Shown one piece after another: positions 45,273 to 59,238 of a stretch of DNA of 64,000 nucleotides. Numbering within the stretch: the stretch's first letter is position 1; the number at the start of each line of letters is the position of its first letter. Under the pieces are notes generated by a model. It saw only the letters and a list, made by a program, of their open reading frames with translations. It was not told the origin of the DNA and did no database searches. Made by a program: the position numbers and the translations under genes. The stretch is taken from the NCBI RefSeq assembly GCF_003672135.1, contig NC_039515.1, positions 10,044,001 through 10,108,000 on the forward strand, in the 5' to 3' direction. The DNA is from Ooceraea biroi (taxonomy: Eukaryota; Arthropoda; Insecta; Hymenoptera; Formicidae).

Positions 45273-45513
45273 AAAAATTGATTTACTCTACGCGGTGGTA
45301 TCCCATCTGCCGATAGGCCGTTCCACCGGCATAGTCGGCACTTGTCTCTCGCGGTGCTTGGACGGCTGAAGTGAAGATAGCGGCATCGAAGTCTGAACTC
45401 TGATAATAACGTTGTTGATATTAATAATCTGACTTAAAATCGTTTAAAATAATACGGCATTCAGAAACCTCTTACGTTGTTACGTTTGTGATAAAAGATT
45501 TGCACCTCGGCTA

Positions 45514-47526
45514 ATGACTCGAATAGATGGAGATGAGAATGCCGACAAATGTGAAATAGCTATTTGGAGACGAGACGGTTTTCATAGACCACCTCTCGAT
45601 GTTACACATTTCACAAGAATATGCAGTAACTGTAATCAATCTATTCGTAACGAAATAGCTGCAATTGAACAAGATTCTACTTGCTTGCAACTGAATGTAT
45701 TGACGCAAACTAGAAACAGTACTTGTCTGATTTGTAATGCCACTAATGATATACACAGGATCTCAGTCGAATGCAAAGCTAACGTTTTTATTGTACAAAA
45801 TATTTACATTCCCGAAAACGTTAAATCATGTAGACGTCATTTAGATGATCGAGGTTTTATTCTCCAATCTTTGTTACTTGGTTTGCGTTTCGTTAACAGG
45901 CCATACGTAATTAGGGGACCACAACTCCAAATATTCTTGCAAGGACTTCGTAATGTAGCAAGAAATCTGACAAGAATTGACGATGAGAATAGTTTGAATG
46001 ATGATGAATTTGAATGTTTTTGCCCTATGACGAAAGTACAGTTTAGAAAACTATTTGCTTATTGTGATAGAGTACCTTGTCAAGGAGGCTACAGATATGT
46101 TAGTAAAAAGGACCTGTTGACGTTTTTATGCAAAATGCGTCAGGGACTTTCTGATGATTTTCTCAAAGTTATGTTCCAATATCCAAGTAGACAAGCAACA
46201 AGTATGGCCATTGCTACCGTCAGACAATCTTTAATGCAACGTTTTGTTCCTAGCAATATTGGATTCGACGCGATTACAAGAGAAAATTATATCGAAAGAC
46301 ACGTGACGGAGTTCGCCAACGAACTGTATAATCCAGAACCACATATTCCCCGAGTAATCGCATGCATTGACGGTACTTACAGCTATATTCCAAAATGTAG
46401 TAATTTTCGAGCTCTCCGGCAGTCATACTGCGTTCACAAGGGGCGACACTTAATCAAACCTGTTCTGATAGTTGCACCTGACGGTTACATACTCAACATT
46501 CAAGGGCCGTACTTCTCTGATAGTCGGAATAATGACGCTGCTATTCTGCGAAATGAATTTGTTAGAGATGCCGAGAGAATGACAAGATGGTTCCAGGAAA
46601 ATGATATCGTCATAGTGGATAGGGGATACCGGGATGCCACTGAGCTGCTGGCTCGCTTAGGTATTGTATGGAAATGCCGGCGCTTCTTGAAGCAAACGAA
46701 CGTCAACTATCCACAGAAGATGCTAATGATTCGCGTCTAGTTACAAAGTCAAGGTGGATAGTAGAAGCTAGAAACGGGCACATTAAATCTATTTTCAAAT
46801 TCCTTCGGGAAATGATACAAATCTTGCATCTTCCAAATCTAAGAGATTTTTACCGGATAGCTGGAGCTATTATTAATAAGTACCATCCCCCCATTCTCAT
46901 GGAAGGAGTCAATGCTGAGATGGCCCAACAATTACTTGGGAAAGCGATAGAACCAAATGTCATCCAAGCACTAGTTGAGTTGAAAATCTCAACACCAAGA
47001 ATGCTCAAAGGTGGATACGTTTGGATGCTGAACAATTGCTTGATTTCCCAGTCTTGACATTGGATTTTCTAAAAAATCTCACAGTTGGTGTATATCAAAT
47101 TAAATTAGCAGCATCTTATGTGCAAGACAAGTTACAAAGAGACGAGGAAGAAGAGTTCCAACTTGAAATGTTAAGAGATGTAAACAGATTACCACAGCCA
47201 GGATTGATGAGAGAATTTTCTCACGATTTCGCAACGCAACAAAATATCAGCTATGGATTTCATACCGACCTACTGGTGATAATGAAGTGGACGATGGGAT
47301 GGATAATGACGAACATACTCCCATACAAGGTTACTATTGCACGTGTAAGTCCGGCGCTCGAACCCTCGGTACTTGTGCACACATTGCCAGTGTCATATGG
47401 TTTATGGGGTACGCACGACATCAAGCAAACATTCGCTACCCTTCAATAAAACTAATTGAATCCATACATGACGCAGCAAATAGACAGCAACAACGGAATA
47501 TTGTACCAGAAGTAATTGACGTTTAG
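45514..47526 (+). pseudogene. DDE_4-type transposase with Cys-rich N-terminus and SWIM-like finger
   Basis: ATG 45514 starts a frame with paired Cys motifs (ICSNCNQS, CLICNATN). The catalytic core of the Harbinger/IS4EU-like DDE_4 class follows: VIACIDGTYSYIP (near 46360), NDIVIVDRGYRDA (46605) and, after a frameshift near 46680, RWIVEARNGHIK (46760). Two more shifts (near 47020 and 47280) lead to a SWIM-type finger, GYYCTCKSGARTLGTCAHIA (CXCXnCXH, 47330-47390), then a stop at 47526. Total of about 670 codons with three shifts. SWIM fingers are usual in Mutator-type transposases; here one follows a DDE_4 core. The terminal repeats of the element were not found. Confidence 0.82.
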
Positions 47527-47951
47527 ATGCATATTGAGTGATACTTTCATTTTCAGTAATAGCAAAGAAATAGAAAAGACGTGTTGAGAGGATAACACAA
47601 GCTGAAATTGGTTACATGTAGTCGATTATCTCATAATTTCAAGTTATTGACTTTCGAAGACTACTTCACATCTTTGAAGCTTCGAAGCTTCGATCCTTCG
47701 AAACATCGTACCTTCGAAGATTCCTTTGTTTCCTCGAAGTTATCGAACTTCGATCAAAAATAACAGGCCTAATTACTACATTGTAGTTCATCTTTATTTT
47801 TTTATTTTAGGTTAGTTAATATCACGTTATTTCATTTTATTCACTCCTTATATTTCTTTGGGATATTGTGTGTTTATAATTATATTATGTGTATGCTCTG
47901 TAGAGTTGAGCGCTTTAGGGGACCTGTCCCAGATAAATATATATATATATA
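47527..47951. other. Spacer with GAAGCTTCGAA-type short repeats
   Basis: TTCGAA words recur at 47650-47750 (CTTCGAAGCTTCGATCCTTC). No gene. (AT)n leads into the EnSpm end. Confidence 0.5.
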
Positions 47952-48385
47952 CCCAGTGAGGAAATGAATGTATGAAAGATATTCTGAAGATGATCTCAAG
48001 TGACATTTAGATGTCCTCAGAACATTGTCGGTAAATGTCTTATAGACTAGCCTCAATGCGCACATAGTCCGACCGGAAGATGTCCTGTGAGATAGTCTCC
48101 AGAATGTTTGTAGGATATCTGTAGTTCATATATCTGTTGGATTGATGATAGAGGCGATGTCAAAATTATGTTGGGAATATCTTTAGCACGCACTCTAGAT
48201 ATTATCCCTGAATGTTCTGCCAGTGCAAGAAACTGAATTACCTTCAGGGCATACTTAGAATGTTTGGCAGCTATATTCTCCTCATGTTTTATTTAAATAT
48301 CGTGTGCATATATGCATAAGATATGCACAGAATGTTTTGTTGATTGTTTCGCAGAATCTTTTTTGGGAAGCGCAATAGTGGCCTC

Positions 48386-48620
48386 AACATCGACATGCAG
48401 AATATGGACCGCTGATGGCTAGTGGAAAGAAGGTTGCACGCGTAGAGTGAGAGGCAAACAATATGAGGACACGTTCTGATTCTAAAGCCTGATTGGTGAC
48501 GTCGTTACAGCAACCAATCAAACTTTACTAGAAAGAGTTGGAACGTATCCTCTTATTTTCTTCCTCTCACTCTACGCCCTCCTTCCACTAGCCAGCAGCA
48601 GTCCATTCTATATGTCGATG
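48386..48620. repeat. Palindromic MITE near the EnSpm left end
   Basis: CATCGACATGCAGAATATGG pairs with the end at 48620; CTAGTGGAAAGAAGG and GCGTAGAGTGAGAGG are mirrored further in. About 235 bp. Confidence 0.75.
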
Positions 48621-49149
48621 GGCCTCAGGGAGCTGTAGGGAGGGAAAAAGGTAAGAGCCACAATAAAATAGGTAAATAAATAATAATGAAATAATTATTA
48701 ACTGCTCCAGGACAGGACAGAGAATTGTAAATTTAAAAGATGTATTTAGATAGGTATGACGCACACAATACAAATAAGATTGCACATACAAATGTAAAAA
48801 AATGAGCAACTATTGCAGGACACAAATGTAAAAACAAAACATAGGTTCAAACTTGCATCTAATACACAGAATACAAACAGCAAGTGAGTCTCAAAAAAGT
48901 ATTAATTAAATTGCTCGAGGATAAAACAAAGAATTGTTAAAATAAAATAGGTACAAACTTACGTCTTATAGGTAAAAACACAGAATACGAACAACATATA
49001 AACTGTTTTTTTAAGTGGTATAAGTCCAATTTTTAAAAAATGAGTGAAAGCCTAGTTTTAGGTACAGATGGATGTCTTCTTTTTATATTTAAAAAAATGA
49101 ACTTATAACTACTTAAAAAACAGCTCATATGTACATAAATATCAAAAAC

Positions 49150-52100
49150 TCATTGACTGTTCCACGGCAGAACAGGTTGTGAGTCTTCTGGTTTGAGTCT
49201 TGTTTCAAACGTCGTTAGCCAACGACCAGCCTTTTTCTTAATGGCGTCAGATGTCACTATGACAGTTCCTCCTTCATTTTTTACAATTAAAGCATTCATG
49301 GCATCTGCAAATTACGATGACAATTTTAAAAATACATCTTTTGTTGTCATACAACTACTAATGCCTGATTCAATGTGATAGGACGACATAAAGCCTCACC
49401 TTCTAAGGCTTTGTGCAGGTTTCTGTGAGACTTCACGGCAAGTTTCTTTGTTGATTTATGAAGTCCATCCCAAGTATAGTATCCACCACAATAAGGTGTC
49501 ATAATAAGTCCTATTAAAGTATACCCAGGGTTGGGAAGTAACTCGTTACTTCTAACGAAGTTACAGTTACAGTTACTTTTTTCGGTAACTCTAACTTCTT
49601 CTCGTTCCTTTTTCTCCACTGTAACTATAACTTAACTCAGTTACATATGTTCAGTAACTAGTAACTAATTTTATAGTTACATTCATAGTTACTTTCGAGC
49701 ACTTAGGGATCCTGCCCACAGGACGCGGCAGCGCGGCAACGCGGTGGCCAATCACCGTCTTGCTTTTCTGATATCACTTACATTACGGCGACGAGTGGTG
49801 CCAGACGCTTTGGCTTTAGTAGCATACGGTAGCAGTGTTAGGAACGTTGCACATGCTATGACGTGTAAAGAGGATACGAATACGAGTCAATGTATCGCGT
49901 TTCACTTTTTTTTAAATATTGTGAGTGAATATTCCTGTAATAGGAACATCTCTGTCTGGTTCTACGAGAATAAGATAAATAAGATAGGTAAGTATTGTAT
50001 TTCGCCTTTTCTTTCGGATTTTTCGCGATTATTTCTGTGATTTTAGGATATTACTTCTTCAGAATTTTATTTAGTTTTTCAGAATTTTATTTGTTTACTG
50101 TAGTGTTTATTGTGCGTATTTTGTAACGCTTTCTGGATATGTGTATCACAATAAATATGACTTTGGTATATATTTGTGTACAGTTCAAAAACGTTCAAGC
50201 AATGGAGGCATCTCAATCTTCAGAGAAGGATCATAAAATGCCATGGCCAGCATATGCAGAAGTATTTCAGTTACAGGAACAACTTGGAAACGAAAACAAC
50301 TGGGCATTTTTGTGCAAAATTTGCGTTGGCAGGAAAATTATTCATGCAAACAGAACTTCAACTGCAAATTTAAGGAAACATTTAAGTGTAAGGTTTTGTG
50401 TATTCAATATTTATACATTTTTTATTGAAAAATTTAGTTAAAATATAATTCAGTCTAACGATTCATGTAGAACAAATCAAAATAACAATCAGAACACAGG
50501 GTGTTAGGACCAATAACACTATTGACAGTGTGTTACATTAACATATGTAATAACGATAACCACAATCACGTAAATGCTTCGATTCAACAGTGTTATTAGC
50601 TCTAATGTCCTGCGTTATGATTGTTATTTTGAATTATTTTTAGCATGTAAGGTTACTTTTGGTTATTATATTAATCCCTAATATCCCTATACTTATGGAT
50701 TGTTGTATTCCTATCAAGTTCAGTTTCTTATATAATTGTTATTCTAGTCTTAAAAAAATAAATATGAATTAAATATTGTGATAATGAATAATAAGCAAAT
50801 AACAATCTGTTTAGTGTGGAGTGTTGATTTCGTAAGACCTTGTATGCTTAAATGTTTCTCTTATTTAAATTAATGAATCTGTACAAATTATATACAATGT
50901 AAAGGATATAATAATCCATAAATTTCTTATTTCAAAAACTTAAAAACTAATATTATAAATTAAGTAATATTAAAATTAAATAATAATATTAAGAAGCTAT
51001 ATTTTTAATTTCTTTAATTAAACTTTTAGATTTACCAGAAACGTATAATAATATTAAGAAACAACATAATTACGAGACATTCAATATTGAATATACATAA
51101 AATAGTAGGTATCAAAAGTATGACATGGCTTGAATGTATTATGGTTTTTTTCAATTTAGGCATTAGCAATTACGATCAAAATTAGGATTTAAAAAATTTT
51201 TTTAATTTATAATTGTCTAAATTGAGAAAAACATGCGTGAAAATTATCCTTTTTTAAATGTAAACAATACATAACATAATACTACCTTTATATATTTTAA
51301 ATTTTCTTATAAGATTTTTCGTAAAAATTCTTTTTCTTTTCAAAGAAATTTTTACTATGTTATTATTTCTTTATTATGAAATTACTTATGTATATATATA
51401 AAATATCGAAACTATTATATTGATATGTTGTTTCTATCTCTTTTTTCTTTTTTTCTCTTTCTGTATGTGTATGTATGTGTGTGTGTGTATAAAATTAATA
51501 GATAAAACAAAATTAATAGGCAAAACACTCACACCTGTTAAAAAACATAGATGAGGCAAAACTGAAGTTATCAAATAAACGTCCAAGTGAAGATTCTCTG
51601 AATAATGTTCCAAACAAATGTCAAATATTGGAGAGATGGGGCTCTGGGAGCTTAGCAGTTACTCAAAAAGCATTAGATAAAGCGATACTGCGCTTCATTA
51701 TTGAAGATATTCAACTTCTTGCCATTGTAGACAATCCAGCATTCATTAATTTGGTTAGAATTGGACTTCCTTCGCATATCCGTATAATGTGCAGAAAAAC
51801 ATTAAGAAATAACGTTTGTGAAATCTATCATAAAATGAAGGCTACTCTTGAAAACAAATTGACTGAAGTAGAACTAGTTGCGACGACAGCAGATCTATGG
51901 AGCAAAGCAAAAAGGTTAGTGATTTATGATGACTTTATAGTTTTATTTTTTCTTTGAATTGTAATTTTTTATGCATAAATTAAAATCTGAATTTGTAGGA
52001 GTTATTTAGGAATAACTATTCATTGGGTGAATCCCGTAACTTTTGAGAGAGAGTCGGCTGCATTGGCTTGCCGTAGGATGAAAGGCAAACATACATACGA

Positions 52101-55100
52101 TGTTTTAGCTCGAGAAATTAAGTCAGTCTTTCTCGAATATCACATCCAAAATAAAGTATGCTGTACAACTACCGACAATGGATCCAACTTTATTTAAGCT
52201 TTCCGGTAAGAGCTTCAAAAATATAGTTTTTATACTTTTTAAATTTTTTACATGTGCAAACAAATGTGGCATTCTTTACCTCGTTCGTGCATTTCTTTTA
52301 TCACATATAATACAAATAATTAATTAAAACGATTAAAATTAAAGTAATAAACATATAATTAACAAAATATAATTAACATATCAAATATTTTAATATACTT
52401 CATAAATAACATTTTTAAATATTTTTTTAGGTGTTTTGAAAAGGACGAGGATGAGACATCTGTAGAATTTCACAATTTAAGTGCTATTTTAATTACAGAC
52501 TATATAGAAGATACGAATACAGAAAATTTACTTATTCTTCCGCCACATCATAGATGTGCCAGTCACACTTTAAATCTTGTCGCGGTGAAAGATTCCGAGA
52601 AAGCTATAGATAATGATGTTTTATACAAGAAACTATACAGATTGACATTTGCCAAATTAACCAAATTATGGAATAAACAGAATCAATCTACACAAGTAGC
52701 TGATAAAATAAAAGAAATTTGCGGTGTCTACTTAAAAACTCCTGTTATTACAAGGTAAAAAGATTTCTTATTGCGTTAAATAATCAATATGAGATTTATT
52801 CGATCTTAGACTTGATGACACGCGTAACAATTTTTATCAATGTTGAGAAGATAATATTCGCAGTGTTTATATACGAGTCATTTGATGGCTTATATATAAA
52901 TATCACAGATATTATTCTCTGGACACAATGGTAAAAAATATTACAACTGCCATCAATCCTAAATAATTTGCATATTTACTATGTTTCAATATTAATCATG
53001 ATGATAAAATATTCATTTTTATTTCTCATTTTTTTATTCAATTCTGCATATAAATATATATAAGTTTGTTCTAGAATAATAATTTTATATACCTTCATCT
53101 TTATTTTGTAGATGGAACTCCACTTTTGATTCCATACTGCAAATAATAACACTTTTGAAAAATGATCCCGAAATAATTAACAAATGTCTCGATTACTGTA
53201 ATTTGCAAAGACTGACAGAAAATGAAATTAAATTCATAGAAGAATATTGTCAGGTACACCACTTTAGATAGATTGTAATATGTATCTGTAAAGATTATAA
53301 TATATATTTAGTAATATATCTCTTTCTTATTTTGTTTGATTTAGGTAATGAAACCTGTATCGCAAGCCTTAGATATATTGCAAGGTGAGACAGGAATGTA
53401 TATGGGATATTTATTACCGGTCTTGAAAACTGTAAAAGAAAAATTAGAAACACTGAACAAAAGTGGATTTACTCATTGCCAATCACTAATCGCAGCAGTT
53501 CAACAAGGTTTAGATAAAAGGTAATAGATAATTTGTTAATTTAATTAACATGTAGTTATTAATTTTGCTTTTAAATAAAGAACAACTTTATTCATGAATT
53601 CTGAACATACTCTTAGATTTTCCACATTATTTGAGAAAAAAGAGCTTATTATTGCAAGTTGTTTGCATCCAAAATTTAAATTAAATTGGATAAATGGAGA
53701 AGAAAGGAAACTCGCTAAAAATTACTTGGAAGACTTATTAGGAATCCGTTCTGCTGAGAATTCCCCAAATCTTAATGAAAAACTCGATAACTGCGATGAC
53801 TTTTTTACTTTTGATCAGCAAACAAAAGAAATCGAGTCTACACAAGAAGAATTGTATCGATTCTTAAAATCGAGTAACTGCAATATTGGTATGTTAAATG
53901 ATTATACTACAATTAAAAAACATTTTATTAAATACAATACGGCACTTCCGAGTAGTGCATCCGTTGAACGAATGTTTAGCGTCGGTGGCTCTGTAATAAC
54001 GCCACAAAGAGGACATCTTCACGATGACATAATCGAGTATCAAATCCTTTTAAAAATTAATAAAAATTTTTATTAACATTTTAGATATTAAATCGTTTAA
54101 CCGACTTTAATCTTGATGTTCGATAAATACATATAACAACCGTTTATAAAGTGAGTTTGCTAGATATAAGTTTCACCTGCGTGTACTTTTATTTTCTGAT
54201 AGTAATTTTATGTATGAAGCAAAAAATATTTTATTTCTTCGAGTTGTATGTCAGTTTGCAAAATGGCGAGAAATAAATGAAATTTGCATTTTTGTTAGCG
54301 CGCGTAAGTACTCTTATGTATATAATGAGATGTTTCGATTAAAGAAATCAACTCGACTCGAGATTGCGTTTCGTGTTTCTTAAACAAGTGTTTCGATCGA
54401 TCGCAAATGAAACTAATCACTAATGCAACCTCGATCATTCTCGACACACCGCTTTTATTACTATTCTCTTCGAGATATTTGCGTCTAATAACCTTCTTTA
54501 TAGTGTAACATTATTAGTACTTATAATGTAACATTAATGTAATTATATAAATAATAAATCAGTATATTTAGAAAGCATATTTATATGATTTAATTTTTAT
54601 ACCTCTACAAGATTGTTATTGAATCTTTATCCCTGTGTAGATGTGATATTTGTTTTCATTGCAAGAAAGTAACTGCAAAGTAACGACTCGTTACTTTTTG
54701 AATAACTGTAACTGTAACGCGTTACTTTTCAGAATCGGTAACTTGTAACTGTAACTAGTTACATGTTTAGTGAAAAAACTGTAACTGTAACTAGATACTT
54801 TTATAAAGTAACTTTCCCAACCCTGAGTATACCCAATATGAAGTGCTGTGTTTCCTGCAGCTTTGGTAGACAGGAATTCCACCTGTGAACGAATATATAC
54901 CATGACATCTAAAGCATGATAAATTGGTGACTCCAGAATAAACTCAGTTAAATAACTATGATAACTTCGCTTACAAAATCTGCAAAAACAACTTTATCTT
55001 GAAGTTTTTCGTCCAAGCGTTTTACTTCATCCGGATTAGCACATGGTAAAATAAGATCTGGCATTACTGTTGCAGATGTTTTAAAGCTTTTCCTTTGTAG

Positions 55101-56218
55101 CATGGATTTCAACTCCTCAATCGACTGTTGGAGTTGCTTATTTTGCAAGTTCAATTTGTACATCCAACGGAATAAACGTCGAATGGTATACTCTATGAAA
55201 AAAGAAACATAAGAATAGAGCTACATATGTTTTCACGGGACAATGCAGTCAGAAATATAGAAAATAAAAACTTACCACTCATAATACCCAACTCATTCGT
55301 GGTATCAATGCCACTTTTTTTAAATTGCTGATCCAGAAAGGAATCGATTACTTTAGTGCTCTTATTTTCAGCATTGAACTCCTGAATTAATGTATTATTC
55401 TTATTCCTTTCAGCATCTTTATCTTCAAAATTAGAGCTTTCCGCATCGGATGTACCAGATGATGAGTTGACATCTGAATCTTCCTCAGAGTCTTGAATTT
55501 TCTCTGCACACTTTGAAGATGTAATATTTTGGGAGACATTATTAAGGCGCTCTTCACTGGCAGATGCTGAATTTGATTCATTTGGCTCCTTTGAAGAGCT
55601 TTGGCTGCCAACATCCTTAAAACCAGATAAATCTGAACCTACTTCCAGCCGTTGCTTCTTACATTGGAATGGGGCACAGGGAGGCTTTGACGTCTTTGAT
55701 GGCCTCTTGCAACTATACCCTATCGGAGAGGGAAATATTGGCACGGCATTCTCTATTGAATTCTCATCTGTACAGAACAATATACAGAAATTAAGCATAA
55801 GAAAGGCTGCATATATCATTTTTAGACACACATCACTTACCATTTTCTGTATCTTCAGTGTCAAGACTGGTTGAGCCTGAATTATAAAGTGCAGAATGTT
55901 TGTTTTGGCATTTCTTGAATGGTACTAAAAAATAAAAAAACAGATAAATGAAAATTAAATAACAACAAAATAAGGGCGAAACATGTAAACTAGAATTAAT
56001 TCGTACCGCCACATCTCTTTTTCGGATAGATCTTAATAATTAACTTTTCTTCCCAGTCCGCATCAGGAGAATCACCCCTTTTAATAGCTATACTAGTCTC
56101 TGAATTGGATAATTTAGTGGGCCACAAACAAAATGTTGAGCCTTCCTTCGTTTTAATCCACGAAAAAGGTATCACTGATGTGGCATTTTTTTCTAATGGA
56201 AATTCTGCAATGCAGAAA
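49150..56218 (-). CDS. DUF4806-like companion gene of the EnSpm element, split by a hAT insertion
   Basis: Minus-strand exons: 56007-56218 (starts FCIAEFPLEKN, with WIKTKEG and CLWPTKL; 5' exon missing), 55841-55924, 55276-55767 (acidic, Ser-rich linker), 54975-55192 (coil LQQSIEELKSM, then the DUF4806-like LPCANPDEVKRLDEKLQDK), an exon partly at 54826-54940 that continues at 49400-49525 on the other side of the hAT, and 49150-49304 (ends LKPEDSQPVLPWNSQ, TGA 49150). Phases agree at the junctions except between 54975 and 54940, where the path is unclear. Removing the hAT and one 8-bp duplication keeps the split exon open. DUF4806 proteins often neighbour such transposases in insect genomes; the role is unknown. 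This copy is knocked out by the insertion. Confidence 0.65.
49526..54825 (+). mobile_element. hAT element, 5.3 kb, with 8-bp target duplication
   Basis: Ends CAGGGTTGGGAAGTAACT (49526) and AACTTTCCCAACCCTG (to 54825). AGTATACC stands on both sides (49518-49525, 54826-54833), the 8-bp duplication expected of hAT. GTAACTGTAAC-type subterminal repeats fill both ends. Encodes one BED-finger transposase. The clean duplication suggests a fairly recent insertion. Confidence 0.95.
50202..54076 (+). CDS. hAT transposase, BED finger, seven exons, one stop
   Basis: Exons 50202-50387, 51520-51914, 51999-52205, 52431-52754, 53112-53253, 53345-53520 and 53581-54076, all GT-AG and in phase. The BED-type finger spans exons 1-2 (CKICVGR, then RKHLS/AKHSH). 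The catalytic region has TADLWSK, SYLGITIHWV and CCTTTDNGSNF, then HHRCASHTLNLV; the C-terminus carries the hAT dimerisation motif LPSSASVERMFSVGGSVITP. A TAA at 52195-52197, in the codon after NFI, interrupts exon 3; it is one base from several sense codons. Otherwise intact at about 640 codons, so the family may still be mobile elsewhere. Confidence 0.9.
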
Positions 56219-56945
56219 CTATAAAAAAAATTAATAATATGGGAAATATGAAATAAATTGTTCGAAGTAGTACTTTCAAAGTTTAAAAATCATTCGTGTC
56301 TCTTAAAACTTCAACCACATCTTGCAATTGAATAAACTAGTTATTATGTAACTAACTGAAATAAAAGATAAAATTCAAATAAAAAATAAAGTGTAAGTTA
56401 AATAAAAGAGAGAACTTATCATCAAAGCGATGCTTCTTTAAACGAATACCATCAAACATGATTGCAGATAGAAAGATAATAAAGCAAAGTTTAGTAGATT
56501 ATAGTAAAAAAAAGAAAAGTGGCTGAAACTGCTTACAAATGTTGTAAAAGAAATCGAAGATTCTAAAATTTGTTTGCAAAAATTCTCATGCATTTCAAGA
56601 TCAATCAATACAATTATAGTTTAACATGCAAACTGCGCAGTACGATACGTACTTGCACCTTACAAGACGATAAATTCTTCTTACACCTTTTACATCCTAC
56701 ATTGAGAACGCATCTCCCTCATGAGACAAGGTGCTTTATAGAGAGGCAGGTTATACTGTTCATAGCCATAAATCCTAACTCACACATTTTACTGTCTGTC
56801 ACTTTGTCTTATCATGTCATAGTATATACATTAATGTAAACTTTCTTTTTTTACAAAAAGAACAAGTAACGTTCTCACTAATGGACTTGACTCGGCCAAA
56901 ATCATTTGTCCATGTTTGTACAATTTGCTAATAGATAAACCTAAT
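56219..56945. other. Spacer between the two EnSpm genes
   Basis: Probably holds the missing first exon and promoter of the DUF4806-like gene and the 3' end of the transposase transcript. No exon can be defended. Confidence 0.4.
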
Positions 56946-59238
56946 TTAGTTAACTAATGGATAAATTGCATAAGCTCCACGTTTTTCCAAAGGAATAGCA
57001 ACACATTTGTATCTAATCTTTTTGACTGGATACTTTCTTGGGAGGTCACTTAGCTTTTCAACTACAAATATTCCCAGCTTCGAAGATTTTAGAGGAACAG
57101 AATACAAGTCTCTATACTGTACAAATTTCTTTCCTATAACCCATTCACTGACAGGATTCTTGTAAAAATTAATTACTTTAATTATTGTGCTATCATGTAA
57201 CATGGCAAAGTTATCTCCATCTCTCAATGTTAAAGTTTTTCCATTATGAATGTATTTTGAGTAGTTACTACCACCTTGTAATTCTGCCGTAGGACTTGCA
57301 CGTTGGAGCGACGATTCAACTATTCCATCTTGGCGTGCTTTGGCTGTAGCAAACCCATTAATTTCAATCTCAGTCATTCGATTTACTAATTGCTGCAAAG
57401 GCTTTGATCTTCCTCGAATTAGATGCTTGATTCGATGCAATTCATTTTCGAAAATAAATGCCGAAACATTATCAAGAACACCAAATCTCTTTACATCATC
57501 AACAATATGAATAAGTCCATGAACATTGTATACTGGAAAAGTCTCGCCATAGAGTTCAGGAGATGTACCTTTCTTAACGAAGTCTCTTAACGTCTCTGCA
57601 GCTTCAGAATGCATGCACTTGTGCAAATCCTCTCTTATAAATATTGTTATTGCAACATGAAGCAGGAGAAAGTGCTGATACACAAGTCTTGGCAAATAGT
57701 TTTTAAGAACAACAGGAGCAAGATATAATAAAAACTGTCGAAGCTCTGTAGCTTTCCAACGCTTTACTTCATCTAATGAACGTGGCTTACGATTGAAATC
57801 AGAAGGCCAAACCTTTGCAGCTGCGAGAAGCAAACTTGTCACAGTTCTTTTACATTTGGAAGAAAATTGATATTCTCTCTTTTGCTTAATCCATTTTAAT
57901 AAAAGTCTATGCATAACACCAAGACATACTAGATGCATATAGTCAAGAGAAAACTGTGAGACCATCAAAATGCCAATATCTGTCAGGGGACTTATATCAT
58001 GATGATGTTTTTGATCAACATAGCATGCAAAACTTTCATCCGTTCTCAGGGGAGCACTGATTTCAGGAAAAGTAATGCGCCCTACACTTTTCCCTTTCTG
58101 AATGCATCTCTCACATCCGTGATAACCACTGTGTCCTATGATACACTTGACATATGCTCTTGCAGGAGCATCGCAAACAAAACATTTCACAACAACTTTG
58201 TATTTAATTTCATTAATATCAATTCCATCATGCAAAAGCTCTTCCAACTCGGGGGCAAAATCTTTTAGAAACATTTTTATGTCAGGCTTACCAGGCCCAC
58301 AGTAAACGGCACTAATAAATGGAGGGAGTCCGGAATCATTTACCAGACAAAGAATTGGTGTAAACGATGTACCAATACTTTTGAAAAGTGGAACCGAATC
58401 TATATTAATGTTTAGGGAAATCATGTTTTGCTTTATATGGCCTGACAATATTCTCTTCCGTATTGATTCTTTCAATCCAAAATTATAATATGTTCCTTCA
58501 CCCATATTCTCTATTTCTACCCGTTTGCCACACCTCAATATAGTTTTGGGATCAAATGGAAGATTACAAAACATAGGTATTGACTTCAAAATTTTAAGTA
58601 AACTATCCAAAGTTCGCAAAGTGACCTGATTCTCAACTGCCCACTTGCGAAGAATACATGACCAGTCTATATATTCATCTTCATAACATAACATTCCTTT
58701 ATCAGCAACATCCAAAATAGCATCTTTTCTCCCTTTCTCAGAAGAACAATCAAAATTGCACAAAATGTGGACATTTTCCTCCTCTATTTTATTTTTACTA
58801 GTCGATACATTATTTTCACTTCCTAAAGTCATATCTTCTATATCAAACCTCATTACACTACTGCTGGACTGATCAGAACTATATCTTAACATATTACTTT
58901 GAGTGACAGTTTCATAATTTTTCTTTCTACTCAAGGGACCGCAAACCTCAATTTCTGATAATTCATCCGATGAAGAAGAAGATAATACACAATCTTGCAC
59001 AACAGTATTATCTGTTAAAGATTCGGCCAGCTTTTTCATTTTCCTACAGTGTCTGTCAACTTCAGCTTTCAATACTTGATACGTTTTCCTTGATGTATTA
59101 CGCTTTCTTTTCATTTTGACAGATAAATATAACATAAGAAAGAAAATGTTAGTCCCTGTATATTTACAGACTGTGTGGCATATCTAACCTGTCTGTTTGC
59201 ACGTTAGTAGTATAATGTTTCTTTGTAATTGTTTTCAT
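56946..59238 (-). CDS. EnSpm/CACTA (Tnp2-like) transposase, intact frame
   Basis: A long exon (56946-59106) with an optional short 5' exon 59189-59238 (starts MKTITKKHYTT) joins in phase by GTTAGA/AG; alternatively translation starts at MKRKRN (59114). The N-terminal 170 residues are basic then acidic and Ser-rich. The RNase-H-like core shows NINIDSVPLFKS (residue ~245), KCFVCDAPARAYVKC (~318) with HSGYHGCERC (~332), and SLDYMHLVCLGVMHRLLLKW (~396). The C-terminal part has HGLIHIVDDVKRFG and ENELHRIKHLIRG. No stops or shifts over 720 codons: the only long transposase in the window that looks intact. It would bind and cut the CCCAG ends; that link is inference. Confidence 0.85.
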
